A stretch of DNA of 64,000 bases from Pseudonocardia autotrophica (GCF_000717175.1 NZ_JNYD01000006.1:248001-312000), one strand, 5' to 3'; counted from the stretch's first letter, positions 54,563 through 63,205 are shown. Translations and numbers: made by a program. Notes: a model not told the origin generated them from the sequence alone.

Positions 54563-55213
54563 TCAGCCGGGGGACAAGCCCTGCCGGACGAGCAGCCGGG
54601 CCGTGTGCACGATGTCCTCGAGGGTGCCGCGTTCCTCCCGCCACCACTCTGGCGCCCAGTTCAGGGCGCCGATCACGAGCATCCGCGCGGCCCACGGGTC
54701 CAGGTCGCCGCTCACTTCGCCCTCGGCGATGCCCTCCGTGACCAGGGTGCGCCACAGCGCGCCATAGCGGCGTTGGTCGAGCAGTTGGACGTCGCGGATC
54801 GCGGGGGGCAACTGGGCGGCGTTTCGGATGGCGGCGGCGGCGAACTCGGATTCCCGCAACACGATCTCCAGGTGCGCCCCCACCGCGGTGAGGATGCGCT
54901 CCATGGGACGGGCGCCGGGGCCCAGTGCATCGAGGGACTTCCGGACGTGGTTCATGGTGCGCCGCAGGCCCACCTGGACGACCTCCTGGATCAGCTCGTC
55001 CCGGGAGGCGAAGTGGTAGTAGATAGCGGGCGCCTGCAGCTCGGCGATTGCGGCGATGTCCGACAGCCGGGTCCCCGCGTAGCCATTACGGTTCAGCACG
55101 ATCGCCGCGGCGTTGAGGATGCGCTCGCGAGTCAGGGCGGATTTCGACGTCTCGGACTCGCGCCCCCGTCGCGCCACCGGTCGCGATGCGGCGACGTCCG
55201 GCTCAGAGTGCAT
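54563..55213 (-). CDS. KstR2-like TetR regulator, copy 2
   Basis: A 216-residue TetR protein. HTH: YAGTRLSDIAAIAELQAPAIYYHFASRDELI. C-terminal: ARMLVIGALNWAPEWWREE. Paralogous to the copies at 48002 and 61396. Its ATG lies inside the 3' end of the SDR gene (11-nt overlap), so it is translated with it. It probably regulates the SDR/ACAD group via nearby palindromes. Confidence 0.88.
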   Translation of the reverse strand: MHSEPDVAASRPVARRGRESETSKSALTRERILNAAAIVLNRNGYAGTRLSDIAAIAELQAPAIYYHFASRDELIQEVVQVGLRRTMNHVRKSLDALGPGARPMERILTAVGAHLEIVLRESEFAAAAIRNAAQLPPAIRDVQLLDQRRYGALWRTLVTEGIAEGEVSGDLDPWAARMLVIGALNWAPEWWREERGTLEDIVHTARLLVRQGLSPG

Positions 55214-55961
55214 ACCCGCCGTCCACGTCCAAGGTCTGGCCGGTGATCCACTTCGCGCGGTCGGACATCAGGAACGCCACGGCCTCGGCGATGTCGGCGA
55301 CCTCGCCGAACCGGCGCAGCGCGAGGTTGCGCTTCGCCGTGGCCAGGAGCTCGTCGGTGTAGTCGCCGCGCGCGACCAGCTCCTGCCAGAGGCCGTCGCC
55401 CTCGATCAGGCCGACGCCCACGCAGTTGACCCGGACCCCGAACCGGCCCTCCTCGGACGCCAGCCCGCGCACCAGCGCGGCCACCGCGGCCTTCGGGGAC
55501 GAGGACAGCACATCCTTCTTCGAGTACCGCTGGATCGCGGGTGTGACCAGGGCGACCATAGTGCCCGCGGTGCTGCGGAGCGGCTCGATGGCCGCGTGCA
55601 ACAGGTTGTAGGCGGGGAGGGTGTCGCCGAGGATCTGCTCGCGGTAGCGCTCCGGTGAGATCGCGGAGATGTACTTCATCGGGATGTAGGGCCCCGCTGC
55701 GTAGACCACGCCGGAGAGTGCGTCGGGCGCGGAGGAGCGCACGGCCTCGGCCACGGCTCCGGCGTCGGTGAGGTCGACCTGCGCCACGATCGCCCGTCGG
55801 CCCGCGGCTTCCACCCGTGCCGCGGCGGCCTCGGCGGCCTCCGCGTTCGACCGGTAGGTGACCACGACGTCCCATCCGTCCGAGGCCAGTGCGGCGGTCA
55901 CCGCAGACCCGATACCACCCGATCCGCCCGCCACGAGAGCCCAGCGCTGCGCTTCCGCCAT
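55203..55961 (-). CDS. SDR-family protein lacking the catalytic Tyr
   Basis: A 252-residue SDR with the cofactor motif VAGGSGGIG (10-18), VVYAAG in place of NNAG and a C-terminal TGQTLDVDGGY. The usual YxxxK is SSSPK: the Lys is there but the Tyr is Ser, and the catalytic Ser position reads VTPA. Length is normal and the frame is clean. It may be a non-catalytic or unusual member, or act by another mechanism. It is divergent from the CoA transferase gene, which it shares a palindrome with. Confidence 0.82.
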   Translation of the reverse strand: MAEAQRWALVAGGSGGIGSAVTAALASDGWDVVVTYRSNAEAAEAAAARVEAAGRRAIVAQVDLTDAGAVAEAVRSSAPDALSGVVYAAGPYIPMKYISAISPERYREQILGDTLPAYNLLHAAIEPLRSTAGTMVALVTPAIQRYSKKDVLSSSPKAAVAALVRGLASEEGRFGVRVNCVGVGLIEGDGLWQELVARGDYTDELLATAKRNLALRRFGEVADIAEAVAFLMSDRAKWITGQTLDVDGGYAL

Positions 55962-55971
55962 GGGAATAGCC

Positions 55972-55998
55972 TACGATCTAATCTTCGTAAGAAAAAGG
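55972..55998. promoter_or_regulatory. Palindrome and AT-rich element between SDR and CoA transferase genes
   Basis: TACGA-N8-TCGTA (55972-55989) overlaps TCTTCGTAAGAAAAAGG (55982-55998). The longer CTAATCT segment aligns with the site at 57203 over 21 bases with 15 matches. It ends 12 nt before the CoA transferase start and 10 nt from the SDR start, so it could control both. Confidence 0.5.
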
Positions 55999-56010
55999 AC
56001 GGAGGCACGG

Positions 56011-57171
56011 ATGGTGGACGAGGCTGCGCGCGGACCGCTCGCGGGGCGCACGGTGATCGAGCTCGCGGGGATAGGGCCGGGCCCCTTCGCCTGCATGGTG
56101 CTGGCGGACATGGGGGCCGACGTCATCCGGGTCGACCGGCCCATCGGCGGCGCCGTCCCCGCGGCGACGACGGCGGACGTCCTGAACCGGAACAAGCGAT
56201 CCATCGTCCTGGACCTGAAGCGTCCGGAGGCCGTCGACGCGATCCTCGGGCTCGTCGAGCGAGCCGACGTGCTGGTCGAGGGCTACCGGCCCGGGGTAGC
56301 CGAGCGGCTCGGGATCGGCCCCGACGCAGTGTGGGCCCGCAAACCGAAGCTGGTCTACGGCCGGATGACCGGCTGGGGCCAGGAGGGCCCGCTGGCCCAC
56401 TCCGCGGGCCACGACATCGGCTACATCGCGCTGACCGGAGCCCTGCACGCCATCGGTGAGGCCGACGGGCCGCCGCAAATCCCGCTAAACCTCGTCGGGG
56501 ACTTCGGCGGAGGCTCGACGTACCTGGTCATGGGCGTGCTGGCGGCTCTGCTGGAGGCAGAACGGACGGGCCGAGGCCAGGTCGTCGACGCAGCGATCGT
56601 CGACGGTGCGGCCCACCTCATGGCCGTCATCCATGCCCTGCTGGGGGCCGGCCGCTGGGAGGACCGGCGCGGCGTCAACATGCTCGACGGCGGCACCCCG
56701 TACTACGCGGTGTACGAGACCTCCGACGGCAGGCACATGGCGGTCGGCGCGCTCGAGCCCAAGTTCTTCGCCGAGCTGCTGCGGCTCCTGGATGTGCCCG
56801 AGTCGACCTTCGCTCCTCGGGACCGGGCCGACCGGTCCCGGTGGCCCGAGCTGCGCGCGATCCTCGCCGACCGGTTCGCCGGGCGGACCCAGGCGGAGTG
56901 GTCCGAGCTGTTTGACGGCACCGACGCGTGCGTCGCCCCCGTCCTGGGCCTGCGTGCGGCCGCCACGCACCCTCACGTCGCGGCCCGCGGCAGCCTCGTC
57001 GAGGTGGAGGGCGTGCTCCAGCCCGGTGCGGCTCCCCGGTTCTCCGGCCACGCCGCCACACCGCCCGCACCAGCCCCGGCCCCGGGTCGGGACACCCGCG
57101 CGGTCCTCGCCGCGGCGGGTCTCGACGCCGACGCGCTGCTCGCGGAGGGCGTCGCTCTGCAGGCGGAGTGA
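56011..57171 (+). CDS. CaiB/BaiF CoA transferase or alpha-methylacyl-CoA racemase
   Basis: A 386-residue family III CoA-transferase-fold protein from the ATG at 56011 (GGAGG upstream). Motifs: AGRTVIELAGIGPGPFACMVLADMGADVIRVDRP, NRNKRSIVLDLKRPEA, LVEGYRPGVAERLGIGPDAV, LVYGRMTGWGQEGPLA with the Asp in AHSAGHDIGY, typical of alpha-methylacyl-CoA racemases. Such an enzyme would set the stereochemistry of a 2-methyl branched acyl-CoA, as needed for isoprenoid or steroid side chains. Confidence 0.9.
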   Translation: MVDEAARGPLAGRTVIELAGIGPGPFACMVLADMGADVIRVDRPIGGAVPAATTADVLNRNKRSIVLDLKRPEAVDAILGLVERADVLVEGYRPGVAERLGIGPDAVWARKPKLVYGRMTGWGQEGPLAHSAGHDIGYIALTGALHAIGEADGPPQIPLNLVGDFGGGSTYLVMGVLAALLEAERTGRGQVVDAAIVDGAAHLMAVIHALLGAGRWEDRRGVNMLDGGTPYYAVYETSDGRHMAVGALEPKFFAELLRLLDVPESTFAPRDRADRSRWPELRAILADRFAGRTQAEWSELFDGTDACVAPVLGLRAAATHPHVAARGSLVEVEGVLQPGAAPRFSGHAATPPAPAPAPGRDTRAVLAAAGLDADALLAEGVALQAE

Positions 57172-57202
57172 GCCCTTGTCAGCCCCAGGGGTGACTCACT
57201 AA

Positions 57203-57219
57203 TCTACGAACGATTAAAG
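57203..57219 (+). promoter_or_regulatory. Copy of the AT-rich element before the CoA ligase gene
   Basis: TCTACGAACGATTAAAG ends 17 nt before the GTG start. It matches the site at 53278 at 13 of 17 bases. TAATC-N7-GATTA within it is an inverted repeat. Confidence 0.5.
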
Positions 57220-57236
57220 ACGTCGAGGAGGACGCT

Positions 57237-58931
57237 GTGGTGGACACGATCGAGCAGAGGCGTGTCGCGCTCGACGCGCGCCACCCGACCTGGACCCCAA
57301 CGACGTTGGACGGGTTCCTCGACCGGTGTGCGGCCGAGTTCCCGGATCGGCCGCTGGTGATCACGAACGACCGGACCCTGTCCTACGCGGAGACGGCTTC
57401 GTGGTCGCGCAGGCTGGCGGACGGGCTCGCGACTCTGGGTGTGCGACGGGGCGACCGCGTCGGCATGCTGATGGCGAACTATCTCGAGTTCACTCCGCTG
57501 AAGTTCGCCATCGCCAGGGCGGGTGCGGTCGCGATCCCGTTCAACTACCTGTACCGGGCGGAGGAGCTCGCCTATGTACTCCGCCAGTCGCGCTGCAACG
57601 TCTTGATCACCATGACCGGCTTCGCCGGTCTGGACTATCCGGCCATGCTGGACGGCATCGCCCCGGGCTGGGAGACCGGTGCCGCCGAGGCGCTGCCGGA
57701 CCTGCGCGCGGTGGTGCAGCTGCCCACGGACGGCCGTACCCGCGAGGGCGTCCGCACGATCGACGAACTCGCCACCCTCGGCGACGAGAACCCGCGTGCG
57801 GCGATCGGCCAGGAGGCCGAGCCGGGCGACCTCGGCGACATCCTGTACACCTCGGGTACCACCGGCTCGCCCAAGGGTGTCATGGTGACGCACGACGCAG
57901 TGCAGCGCACCGGCTACGCATCCGCCCTGACCAGGGCGTTCGAGGACGGCAGACGGATTCTCTTCTCGCTGCCCTGCTACCACATGTTCGGCTACGTCGA
58001 GGGACTGTTGGCCGCGATGTTCGTCGGCGGGGCCATCGTGCCGCGGACCTCGTTCTCTCCTGCGGACTACTTCGAGGGGATCGAACGGCACCGCGCGACG
58101 GAGATCCTCTGTGTGCCGACGATGATGGTGGCTCTGCTGGAGCATCCGGACCGGCACTCGAGGGACGTCTCGTCATTGTTCGCGGTGCTCTGTGGCGCGG
58201 CCCCGGCGCCAGTGTGGGTGTGGGAGAAGGCGCAGCGGGACCTGGGGATCACCGAGATCACCACCGGCTACGGAATGACCGAATGTGGCGGCGCGATGAC
58301 CATGTCGCTGCCGGAGGACCCGCTGGAACGACACTCCCTGACGGTCGGCCGGGTCAAGATGGCGGGCGCGGCGGGTATGCCGGACCACGGCCACGACATC
58401 TGCTGGTACCGCACCGCGGACCCCGAGTCCGGCGCGATGCTCCCCGACGGCGCCGAGGGAGAGATCGTCTCCACCGGCCCGACCCACATGCTGGGGTTCT
58501 GGGACAAGCCCGTCGAGACCGCGGCCGCGCTGCGCGACGGCTGGGTGTTCTCCGGGGATCTCGGACGGGTGGACGACGACGGCTACATCCAGATCACCGG
58601 TCGCAGCAAAGAGCTGTACAAGAGCGGGGGCGAGCTGGTGATGCCTAAGGAGATCGAGGAGCTGCTGAACGAGTTCCCCGGGGTCAGCCAGGTCTACGCC
58701 GTCGGTGTGCCGGACGAGCGCTGGGGCGAGGCGGGCTGCGCCTGGGTCGTTCCCGAGCCCGGCGCCACCGTCGACACCGAGGCACTGCTCGCTCTGTGCA
58801 AGGAGAAGCTGGCCCGGTTCAAGGTGCCCAAGCACATCCTGGTCACCACGGCCGCCGAGCTGCCGACGACGCCGACGGGCAAGGTCCAGAAGTTCAAGCT
58901 GTCGCAGCGTGCGGCCGAGCTCCTCGGCTGA
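57237..58931 (+). CDS. Acyl-CoA synthetase (AMP-binding)
   Basis: A 564-residue ANL ligase with GAGGAGGAC before the GTG. Motifs: ILYTSGTTGSPKGVM, TGYGMTECGG, VFSGDLGRVDDDGYIQITGRSKELY and the A10 Lys in TPTGKVQKFKLS. A 20-residue loop after the N-terminal domain differs from the ligase at 34558. It would activate the carboxyl group of the pathway substrate or an intermediate. Begins a plus-strand run with the phosphotransferase and CrtC/AttH-like genes. Confidence 0.9.
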   Translation: MVDTIEQRRVALDARHPTWTPTTLDGFLDRCAAEFPDRPLVITNDRTLSYAETASWSRRLADGLATLGVRRGDRVGMLMANYLEFTPLKFAIARAGAVAIPFNYLYRAEELAYVLRQSRCNVLITMTGFAGLDYPAMLDGIAPGWETGAAEALPDLRAVVQLPTDGRTREGVRTIDELATLGDENPRAAIGQEAEPGDLGDILYTSGTTGSPKGVMVTHDAVQRTGYASALTRAFEDGRRILFSLPCYHMFGYVEGLLAAMFVGGAIVPRTSFSPADYFEGIERHRATEILCVPTMMVALLEHPDRHSRDVSSLFAVLCGAAPAPVWVWEKAQRDLGITEITTGYGMTECGGAMTMSLPEDPLERHSLTVGRVKMAGAAGMPDHGHDICWYRTADPESGAMLPDGAEGEIVSTGPTHMLGFWDKPVETAAALRDGWVFSGDLGRVDDDGYIQITGRSKELYKSGGELVMPKEIEELLNEFPGVSQVYAVGVPDERWGEAGCAWVVPEPGATVDTEALLALCKEKLARFKVPKHILVTTAAELPTTPTGKVQKFKLSQRAAELLG

Positions 58932-58965
58932 GTGCGGCACGGCTTGCGGAGGGAGGGCTCACGGA

Positions 58966-59991
58966 GTGCGAGCCGACATCGACGGTGGTCCGCGCCCGGG
59001 AGTCACGTTCGCCCTGGCCGAGTGGCTCGGCGAGCGAGTCGAGCACCTCGTCCCACCCGTGCGGGTCGAACGCGTGGGTACCGGACAGTCCAACCTCACG
59101 TCGGTCATCAGCGACGCCGAGGGGCGCGAGTGGATCCTGCGGTATCCGGCCGGGGGGCGAGCCGACGTCCGCCGAGAGGCACGGATCCTGCGGGCGCTCG
59201 CGGCGACCTCGGTGCCGGTGCCTGCTGTCGTCGCCGAGGGACGCGACGCCGCCGGCATCGAGGGCGGGTTCCTCGTGATGGAGCGGATGCCGGGACGGCC
59301 GCTGGAGGACGAGGCCGACGCCGGCCGACTGTCACCGCCGGAGCGCCGGGCGGTCGGGGACGAGGCGGTGGAGCTGCTCGCCACGCTGCACGCGCTCGAC
59401 CCCGAATCGGTCGGGCTCGGCGATCTCGGCAGGCGGGACGGATACCTCACCCGGCAGTTGGCGCGGTCCGCCGCCAACTGGGCGGCCTGGGGGACGGAGT
59501 CGGCCGCGGACGCAGTATGGCGGGAGGGGTTCGATCGGCTGTCCCGAGCGGTCCCGACGCAGCAACGGTGCGTGATCGTCCACGGCGACTACCGCCTGTC
59601 CAACATCCTCGTGGCGGACGGTCGCCTCTCCTCGGTGCTCGACTGGGAGCTCTGCACCCTCGGCGATCCGCTGGCGGACCTGGCCTGGCTGGTCGACGAC
59701 TGGCGCGGTCCGGAGGATCCCTCCATCACCATCCCTTCGCCGACCAGGGTGGGCGGCTTCGCCGACCGGGCCGAGATCGTCGCCGACTATGCCGGGCGCA
59801 CCGGATTGAACGTGGAGCATCTCGGCTACTACCGGGCCTTCACGCACTGGCGGGCCGCCACGCTGCTGCAGGGCGTCGCCCAGCGGCGCCGGGCCGGCAG
59901 CCTCGGCGTGCACGGCGCGCTGGACCTGCTCGACCTCGAACACAGCATCCGTTACCTGCTCGACGGGGCACTCCACCTCGTGGGCGGCTGA
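58966..59991 (+). CDS. APH/ACAD10-like phosphotransferase
   Basis: A 341-residue kinase-fold protein from a GTG at 58966 after GGAGGGAGG. The Brenner motif is VIVHGDYRLSNILV, followed by VLDWELCTLGDPLADLAWLVDDW for metal binding. ACAD10-type kinases phosphorylate hydroxyacyl-CoA, allowing elimination to enoyl-CoA, which would suit this cluster. It is the intact counterpart of the broken gene at 22800-23830. Lies 34 nt after the CoA ligase gene. Confidence 0.85.
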   Translation: MRADIDGGPRPGVTFALAEWLGERVEHLVPPVRVERVGTGQSNLTSVISDAEGREWILRYPAGGRADVRREARILRALAATSVPVPAVVAEGRDAAGIEGGFLVMERMPGRPLEDEADAGRLSPPERRAVGDEAVELLATLHALDPESVGLGDLGRRDGYLTRQLARSAANWAAWGTESAADAVWREGFDRLSRAVPTQQRCVIVHGDYRLSNILVADGRLSSVLDWELCTLGDPLADLAWLVDDWRGPEDPSITIPSPTRVGGFADRAEIVADYAGRTGLNVEHLGYYRAFTHWRAATLLQGVAQRRRAGSLGVHGALDLLDLEHSIRYLLDGALHLVGG

Positions 59992-60013
59992 CCCCACCTC
60001 AGGAGCCGCGCCG

Positions 60014-60985
60014 GTGCGTCCGGAGGACGACTACACCCATCCCGTCGGCCCCGAGCCGAACTTCAACGAGTCGATGTACGTGCACTTCCACGACCCCGCG
60101 GTCGGGCTCGGTGGATTTGTGCGGATCGCGAACCGTCCCAACGAGGGACGCGGGGAGGTGACGGTGTGCCTCTTCCTCCCCGACGGTGGGCTGGCGTTCT
60201 CCTACGCGCGGCCCGAGGTGCGCACCAACGAGCGGCTCGCCGCCGCCGGGATGGCGCTGCGCGTCCGCGAACCGATGAAGCATCTCGACGTGAGCTTCAG
60301 CGGCACCGTCGCCCGGCTCGCCGACCCGACCATGATGGACGAGCCGCGCGCGGCGCTGGGCGGGAGCCCTCGGGTCCCGTGCACCATCGACCTCGCCGTA
60401 CGCGCCCTCGCGCCCGAGTTCGCCCACAGCTTCGACACCGGCGAGGGCTCCTTCGCCCCTAACCACTACGAGCAGCTGCACGTGACCGTAGGGCGGATCG
60501 CGCTGGGGGACGCCGTGGTCGAGATCCACGGTCACGGGCTGCGGGACCACTCTTGGGGGCCGCGCTACTGGCAGACGCCGTGGTTCTACCGCTGGGTCCA
60601 CGGGTGCACGGACGGGTTCGGCTTCATGGGGGCATGGTTCGGCAACCCAGACGGGTCGGCGGTATGCGGCGGATTCGTCTGGGACGGCGACGCGCTCGTT
60701 TCGATCGACGAGATCCGGATCGCCACGCGCCGGGACGGTAGGGAGGAGCAGTCCGCCGTGAACCTGTTCCTGCGGGCCGGTGACCGGGACTGGACGGTAC
60801 GGGGTCGAGCACTCGCCACGGTCCCGCTGCGCAACCGCCGCCCCGACGGTGCCGGCGGGCACGACGTCACCCGGATCGTGGAGAGCCTGATGATCTGGTC
60901 ACTCGACGACGGCCGGGCGCTCCATGGCATGGCGGAGTATCTCGACCAGATTCGAGACGGCCGCCCCGTCGGACTTCAGGTCTGA
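60014..60985 (+). CDS. CrtC/AttH-like lipocalin-fold protein (DUF7064-like)
   Basis: A 323-residue soluble protein. The motif HGLRDHSWGPRYWQ and two beta-rich halves (about 15-160 and 165-320) recall the CrtC/AttH lipocalin-like superfamily, hydratases of isoprenoids or related lipids. MDEPRAALGGSPRVPCTIDLAVRAL lies in the first half. It starts 22 nt after the kinase gene. A relic of a similar gene exists at 16823. Family assignment is moderate; catalytic role is not proven. Confidence 0.65.
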   Translation: MRPEDDYTHPVGPEPNFNESMYVHFHDPAVGLGGFVRIANRPNEGRGEVTVCLFLPDGGLAFSYARPEVRTNERLAAAGMALRVREPMKHLDVSFSGTVARLADPTMMDEPRAALGGSPRVPCTIDLAVRALAPEFAHSFDTGEGSFAPNHYEQLHVTVGRIALGDAVVEIHGHGLRDHSWGPRYWQTPWFYRWVHGCTDGFGFMGAWFGNPDGSAVCGGFVWDGDALVSIDEIRIATRRDGREEQSAVNLFLRAGDRDWTVRGRALATVPLRNRRPDGAGGHDVTRIVESLMIWSLDDGRALHGMAEYLDQIRDGRPVGLQV

Positions 60986-61386
60986 GCGGGCACGATGCGC
61001 GGGCTCACCCCCCGCGCCTCGGCCCGCCGGTAATTCCAGAGGCCGATGTCGCAGTAGTCCCGCACCTCGGCGATCAGATCCCCGGACATCCGGATCACGC
61101 CCAGGCATTCGATCGGGGCGTCCCCGCCGGCGAACTGGAAGTGGTCGACGCGCTCCAGGAACACCAGGTCGCCGGCGACCGCACTGGAAACCACGTCCCA
61201 CTGCGCTGCGTCTGTCTCGGCGAGGATCGCGGCGAAGGCAGCACGGATGGCGTCCCTGCCGGTGAGCGGCTCGTAGGGCACGGCGACGTGGTACACAGCG
61301 TCGACGGTGAAGCACGCGGCGACGGCGTCAGCGTCCCGCCGCGCTACAGCGGCGAGGAGCTCGTCCACGGCGGGGGGCAGAGGCAC
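60976..61386 (-). CDS. SnoaL/LEH-like NTF2-fold protein
   Basis: A 136-residue NTF2-fold protein (AVDELLAAVARRDADAVAACFTVDAVYHVAVPYEPLTGRDAIRAAF, then ECLGVIRMSGDLIAEVRDYCDIGLW). Similar to limonene-1,2-epoxide hydrolase-like or ketosteroid-isomerase-like proteins: the RDYCD Asp and upstream Asp residues could be catalytic. Convergent with the CrtC/AttH-like gene, ends overlapping by 10 nt. Immediately precedes the third TetR gene. Confidence 0.75.
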   Translation of the reverse strand: MPLPPAVDELLAAVARRDADAVAACFTVDAVYHVAVPYEPLTGRDAIRAAFAAILAETDAAQWDVVSSAVAGDLVFLERVDHFQFAGGDAPIECLGVIRMSGDLIAEVRDYCDIGLWNYRRAEARGVSPRIVPAQT

Positions 61387-61395
61387 GGGACTCCT

Positions 61396-62028
61396 TCAAG
61401 CGGGACGCTGGTCGACGGTGGCGGGCGGAGCGAGACCCCGGCGGACGAGGGCCTGTGCCGTAAAGACCACTGACCGGAGAGACCCACGTCCCGGGCTCCA
61501 CCACTCGCACGCCCAGTTCAGCGCACCCAGGATCAGCATGCGGGCGGCACGGGGGTCCAGGCCCGGATGGATCTCGCCTGCCACCCGACCCGCGTCGATC
61601 AGCTCTCGCCAGATCTCGGCGTAGCGCTGCTGCTCACGGATCTGGCGCTCCCGCAGATCGGGGGGCAGCTGCGATGTGCTCCGGACGGCGGCGATGGTGT
61701 AGTCCGACGTCCGCAGCACCACCTGCAGGTGAGCCTCGACCGCTCGGCAGATCCGGTCGAGGGCCGAGGACTCGGCGGGCAGGTCGGCGAGGGCGGCCCG
61801 CACGTGCTCCAGGTTGCGGACCATCCCCGTGGTGACGACCTCCTCGACGAGGTCCTCCCGTGAGTCGAAGTAGTAGTAAATCGCAGGGGCTCGGATCCCG
61901 GCGATCTCGGCGACGTCGGACAGCCGGGTCCCGGCGTACCCACGGCGAGCGAGCAGGGACGCGGCAGCGTCGAGGATCCGCCGCCGTGTGTGTGTCGACT
62001 TGGACTCGACGGCCTGCTCCGTGGTCAC
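61396..62028 (-). CDS. KstR2-like TetR regulator, copy 3
   Basis: A 210-residue TetR protein from a GTG at 62028. HTH: YAGTRLSDVAEIAGIRAPAIYYYFDSREDLVEEVV. C-terminal: ARMLILGALNWACEWWSPG. Third paralogue of the set. It follows the ACAD gene after 10 nt on the same strand, so it is probably co-transcribed. A longer upstream reading overlapping the ACAD gene was rejected. Confidence 0.88.
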   Translation of the reverse strand: MTTEQAVESKSTHTRRRILDAAASLLARRGYAGTRLSDVAEIAGIRAPAIYYYFDSREDLVEEVVTTGMVRNLEHVRAALADLPAESSALDRICRAVEAHLQVVLRTSDYTIAAVRSTSQLPPDLRERQIREQQRYAEIWRELIDAGRVAGEIHPGLDPRAARMLILGALNWACEWWSPGRGSLRSVVFTAQALVRRGLAPPATVDQRPA

Positions 62029-62038
62029 GCTCGCCCGA

Positions 62039-63205
62039 TCAGTACGACGCGGGCAGCCCGAGGCTGCGCTGCGCGACGAAGTTGAGCACCATCTCGCGGC
62101 TGACCGGTGCAGTCTTGAGCATCCGGGCGACGAACCACAGGTCTGCGAGGCCGTACTCGAGCGCCATCCCGTTCCCGCCGTGGGTCTGCATCGCCTGGTC
62201 CAGCGTGCGCAGCGACGAGTCCGCAGCCGCGAACTTGGCGATGTTGGACGCCTCGGCGGCGTCGGCGCCGGCGTCGAACAGCTCGGCGGCCCGGTAGGCC
62301 ATGAGCCGGGAGAGCTGCGTCCCGATGTAGGACTCGGCCAGCGGGTGGGCCACACCCTGGTGGCTGCCGATGGGCACGCGCCACACCTGACGGTCCTTGG
62401 CGTACTGCGCGGCCTTGCCGAGCGCGTAGCGGGCGATGCCGTTGCTGATGCACGCGGCCGTGATCCGCTCCGGATTGAGCCCGGCGAACACCTGCCGGAG
62501 CCCGTTGCCCTCGTCGCCGATCAACGCGTCGCGGCCGACGCGGACGTCGTCGAAGTACACCGTGAACTGATGCTCCGGCTGCTGCAGCGCGGCCGGGATG
62601 TGCTGCCAGCTCACGCCCTCGGCGTCCGTCGGCACCACGAAGAGCGACAGCGGGTGGCGACCCTTCGGCCCGGCTTGCGGGGTACGGGTCACGACGAGCA
62701 CCGCGTCGGCCTCGTCGATGCCCGAGGTCCAGTACTTCGTGCCGCTGATCCGCCAGCCGTCGCCGTCCGGGTGGGCGGTCGTGGTGATCTCGTGGCTGTT
62801 GGAACCGGCGTCCGGTTCGGTGATGGCGAACGCCATCTTCAGCGTGCCGTTCGCGATGCCGGGCAGCCAACGCTGCTTGAGCTCGTGGCTGCCGTGCGCA
62901 TCGATGATCGACCCGCAGATCGCGGGGGAGATGACCATCATCAGCAGTGGGCAGCCCTGGCTGGAGGCCTCCTCGACGACGACGGCGAGATCGGACATGG
63001 TGCCGCCGCCACCGCCGTACTCCTCGGACAGGTGCACCCCGAGGAAGCCCGCCGCGCCGAGGTCCTGCCAGAGCTCGGTCGGCTCCTCGTGGGCGGCCGA
63101 CTTGGCCATGAAGTAGTCGTGGCCGTACTTGCCGACGAGCTTGCCGACGGCCTCGCGGAGGGCGGCGCGTTCCTCGGTGTCCGCGACGATGGACGAGGGG
63201 TTCAT
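62039..63205 (-). CDS. Acyl-CoA dehydrogenase
   Basis: A 388-residue ACAD from the ATG at 63205 (AGGAG upstream; a GTG 6 nt earlier is possible). Motifs: LGVHLSEEYGGGGGTMSDLAVVVEE, FAITEPDAGSNSHEITTTA, ISGTKYWTSGIDEADAVLVV and QTHGGNGMALEYGLADLWFVARMLKTAPVSREM. The C-terminus lacks the YEGT-type Glu motif. Adjacent to the enoyl-CoA hydratase (20 nt) in the same direction, so the two may act successively. Confidence 0.9.
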   Translation of the reverse strand: MNPSSIVADTEERAALREAVGKLVGKYGHDYFMAKSAAHEEPTELWQDLGAAGFLGVHLSEEYGGGGGTMSDLAVVVEEASSQGCPLLMMVISPAICGSIIDAHGSHELKQRWLPGIANGTLKMAFAITEPDAGSNSHEITTTAHPDGDGWRISGTKYWTSGIDEADAVLVVTRTPQAGPKGRHPLSLFVVPTDAEGVSWQHIPAALQQPEHQFTVYFDDVRVGRDALIGDEGNGLRQVFAGLNPERITAACISNGIARYALGKAAQYAKDRQVWRVPIGSHQGVAHPLAESYIGTQLSRLMAYRAAELFDAGADAAEASNIAKFAAADSSLRTLDQAMQTHGGNGMALEYGLADLWFVARMLKTAPVSREMVLNFVAQRSLGLPASY

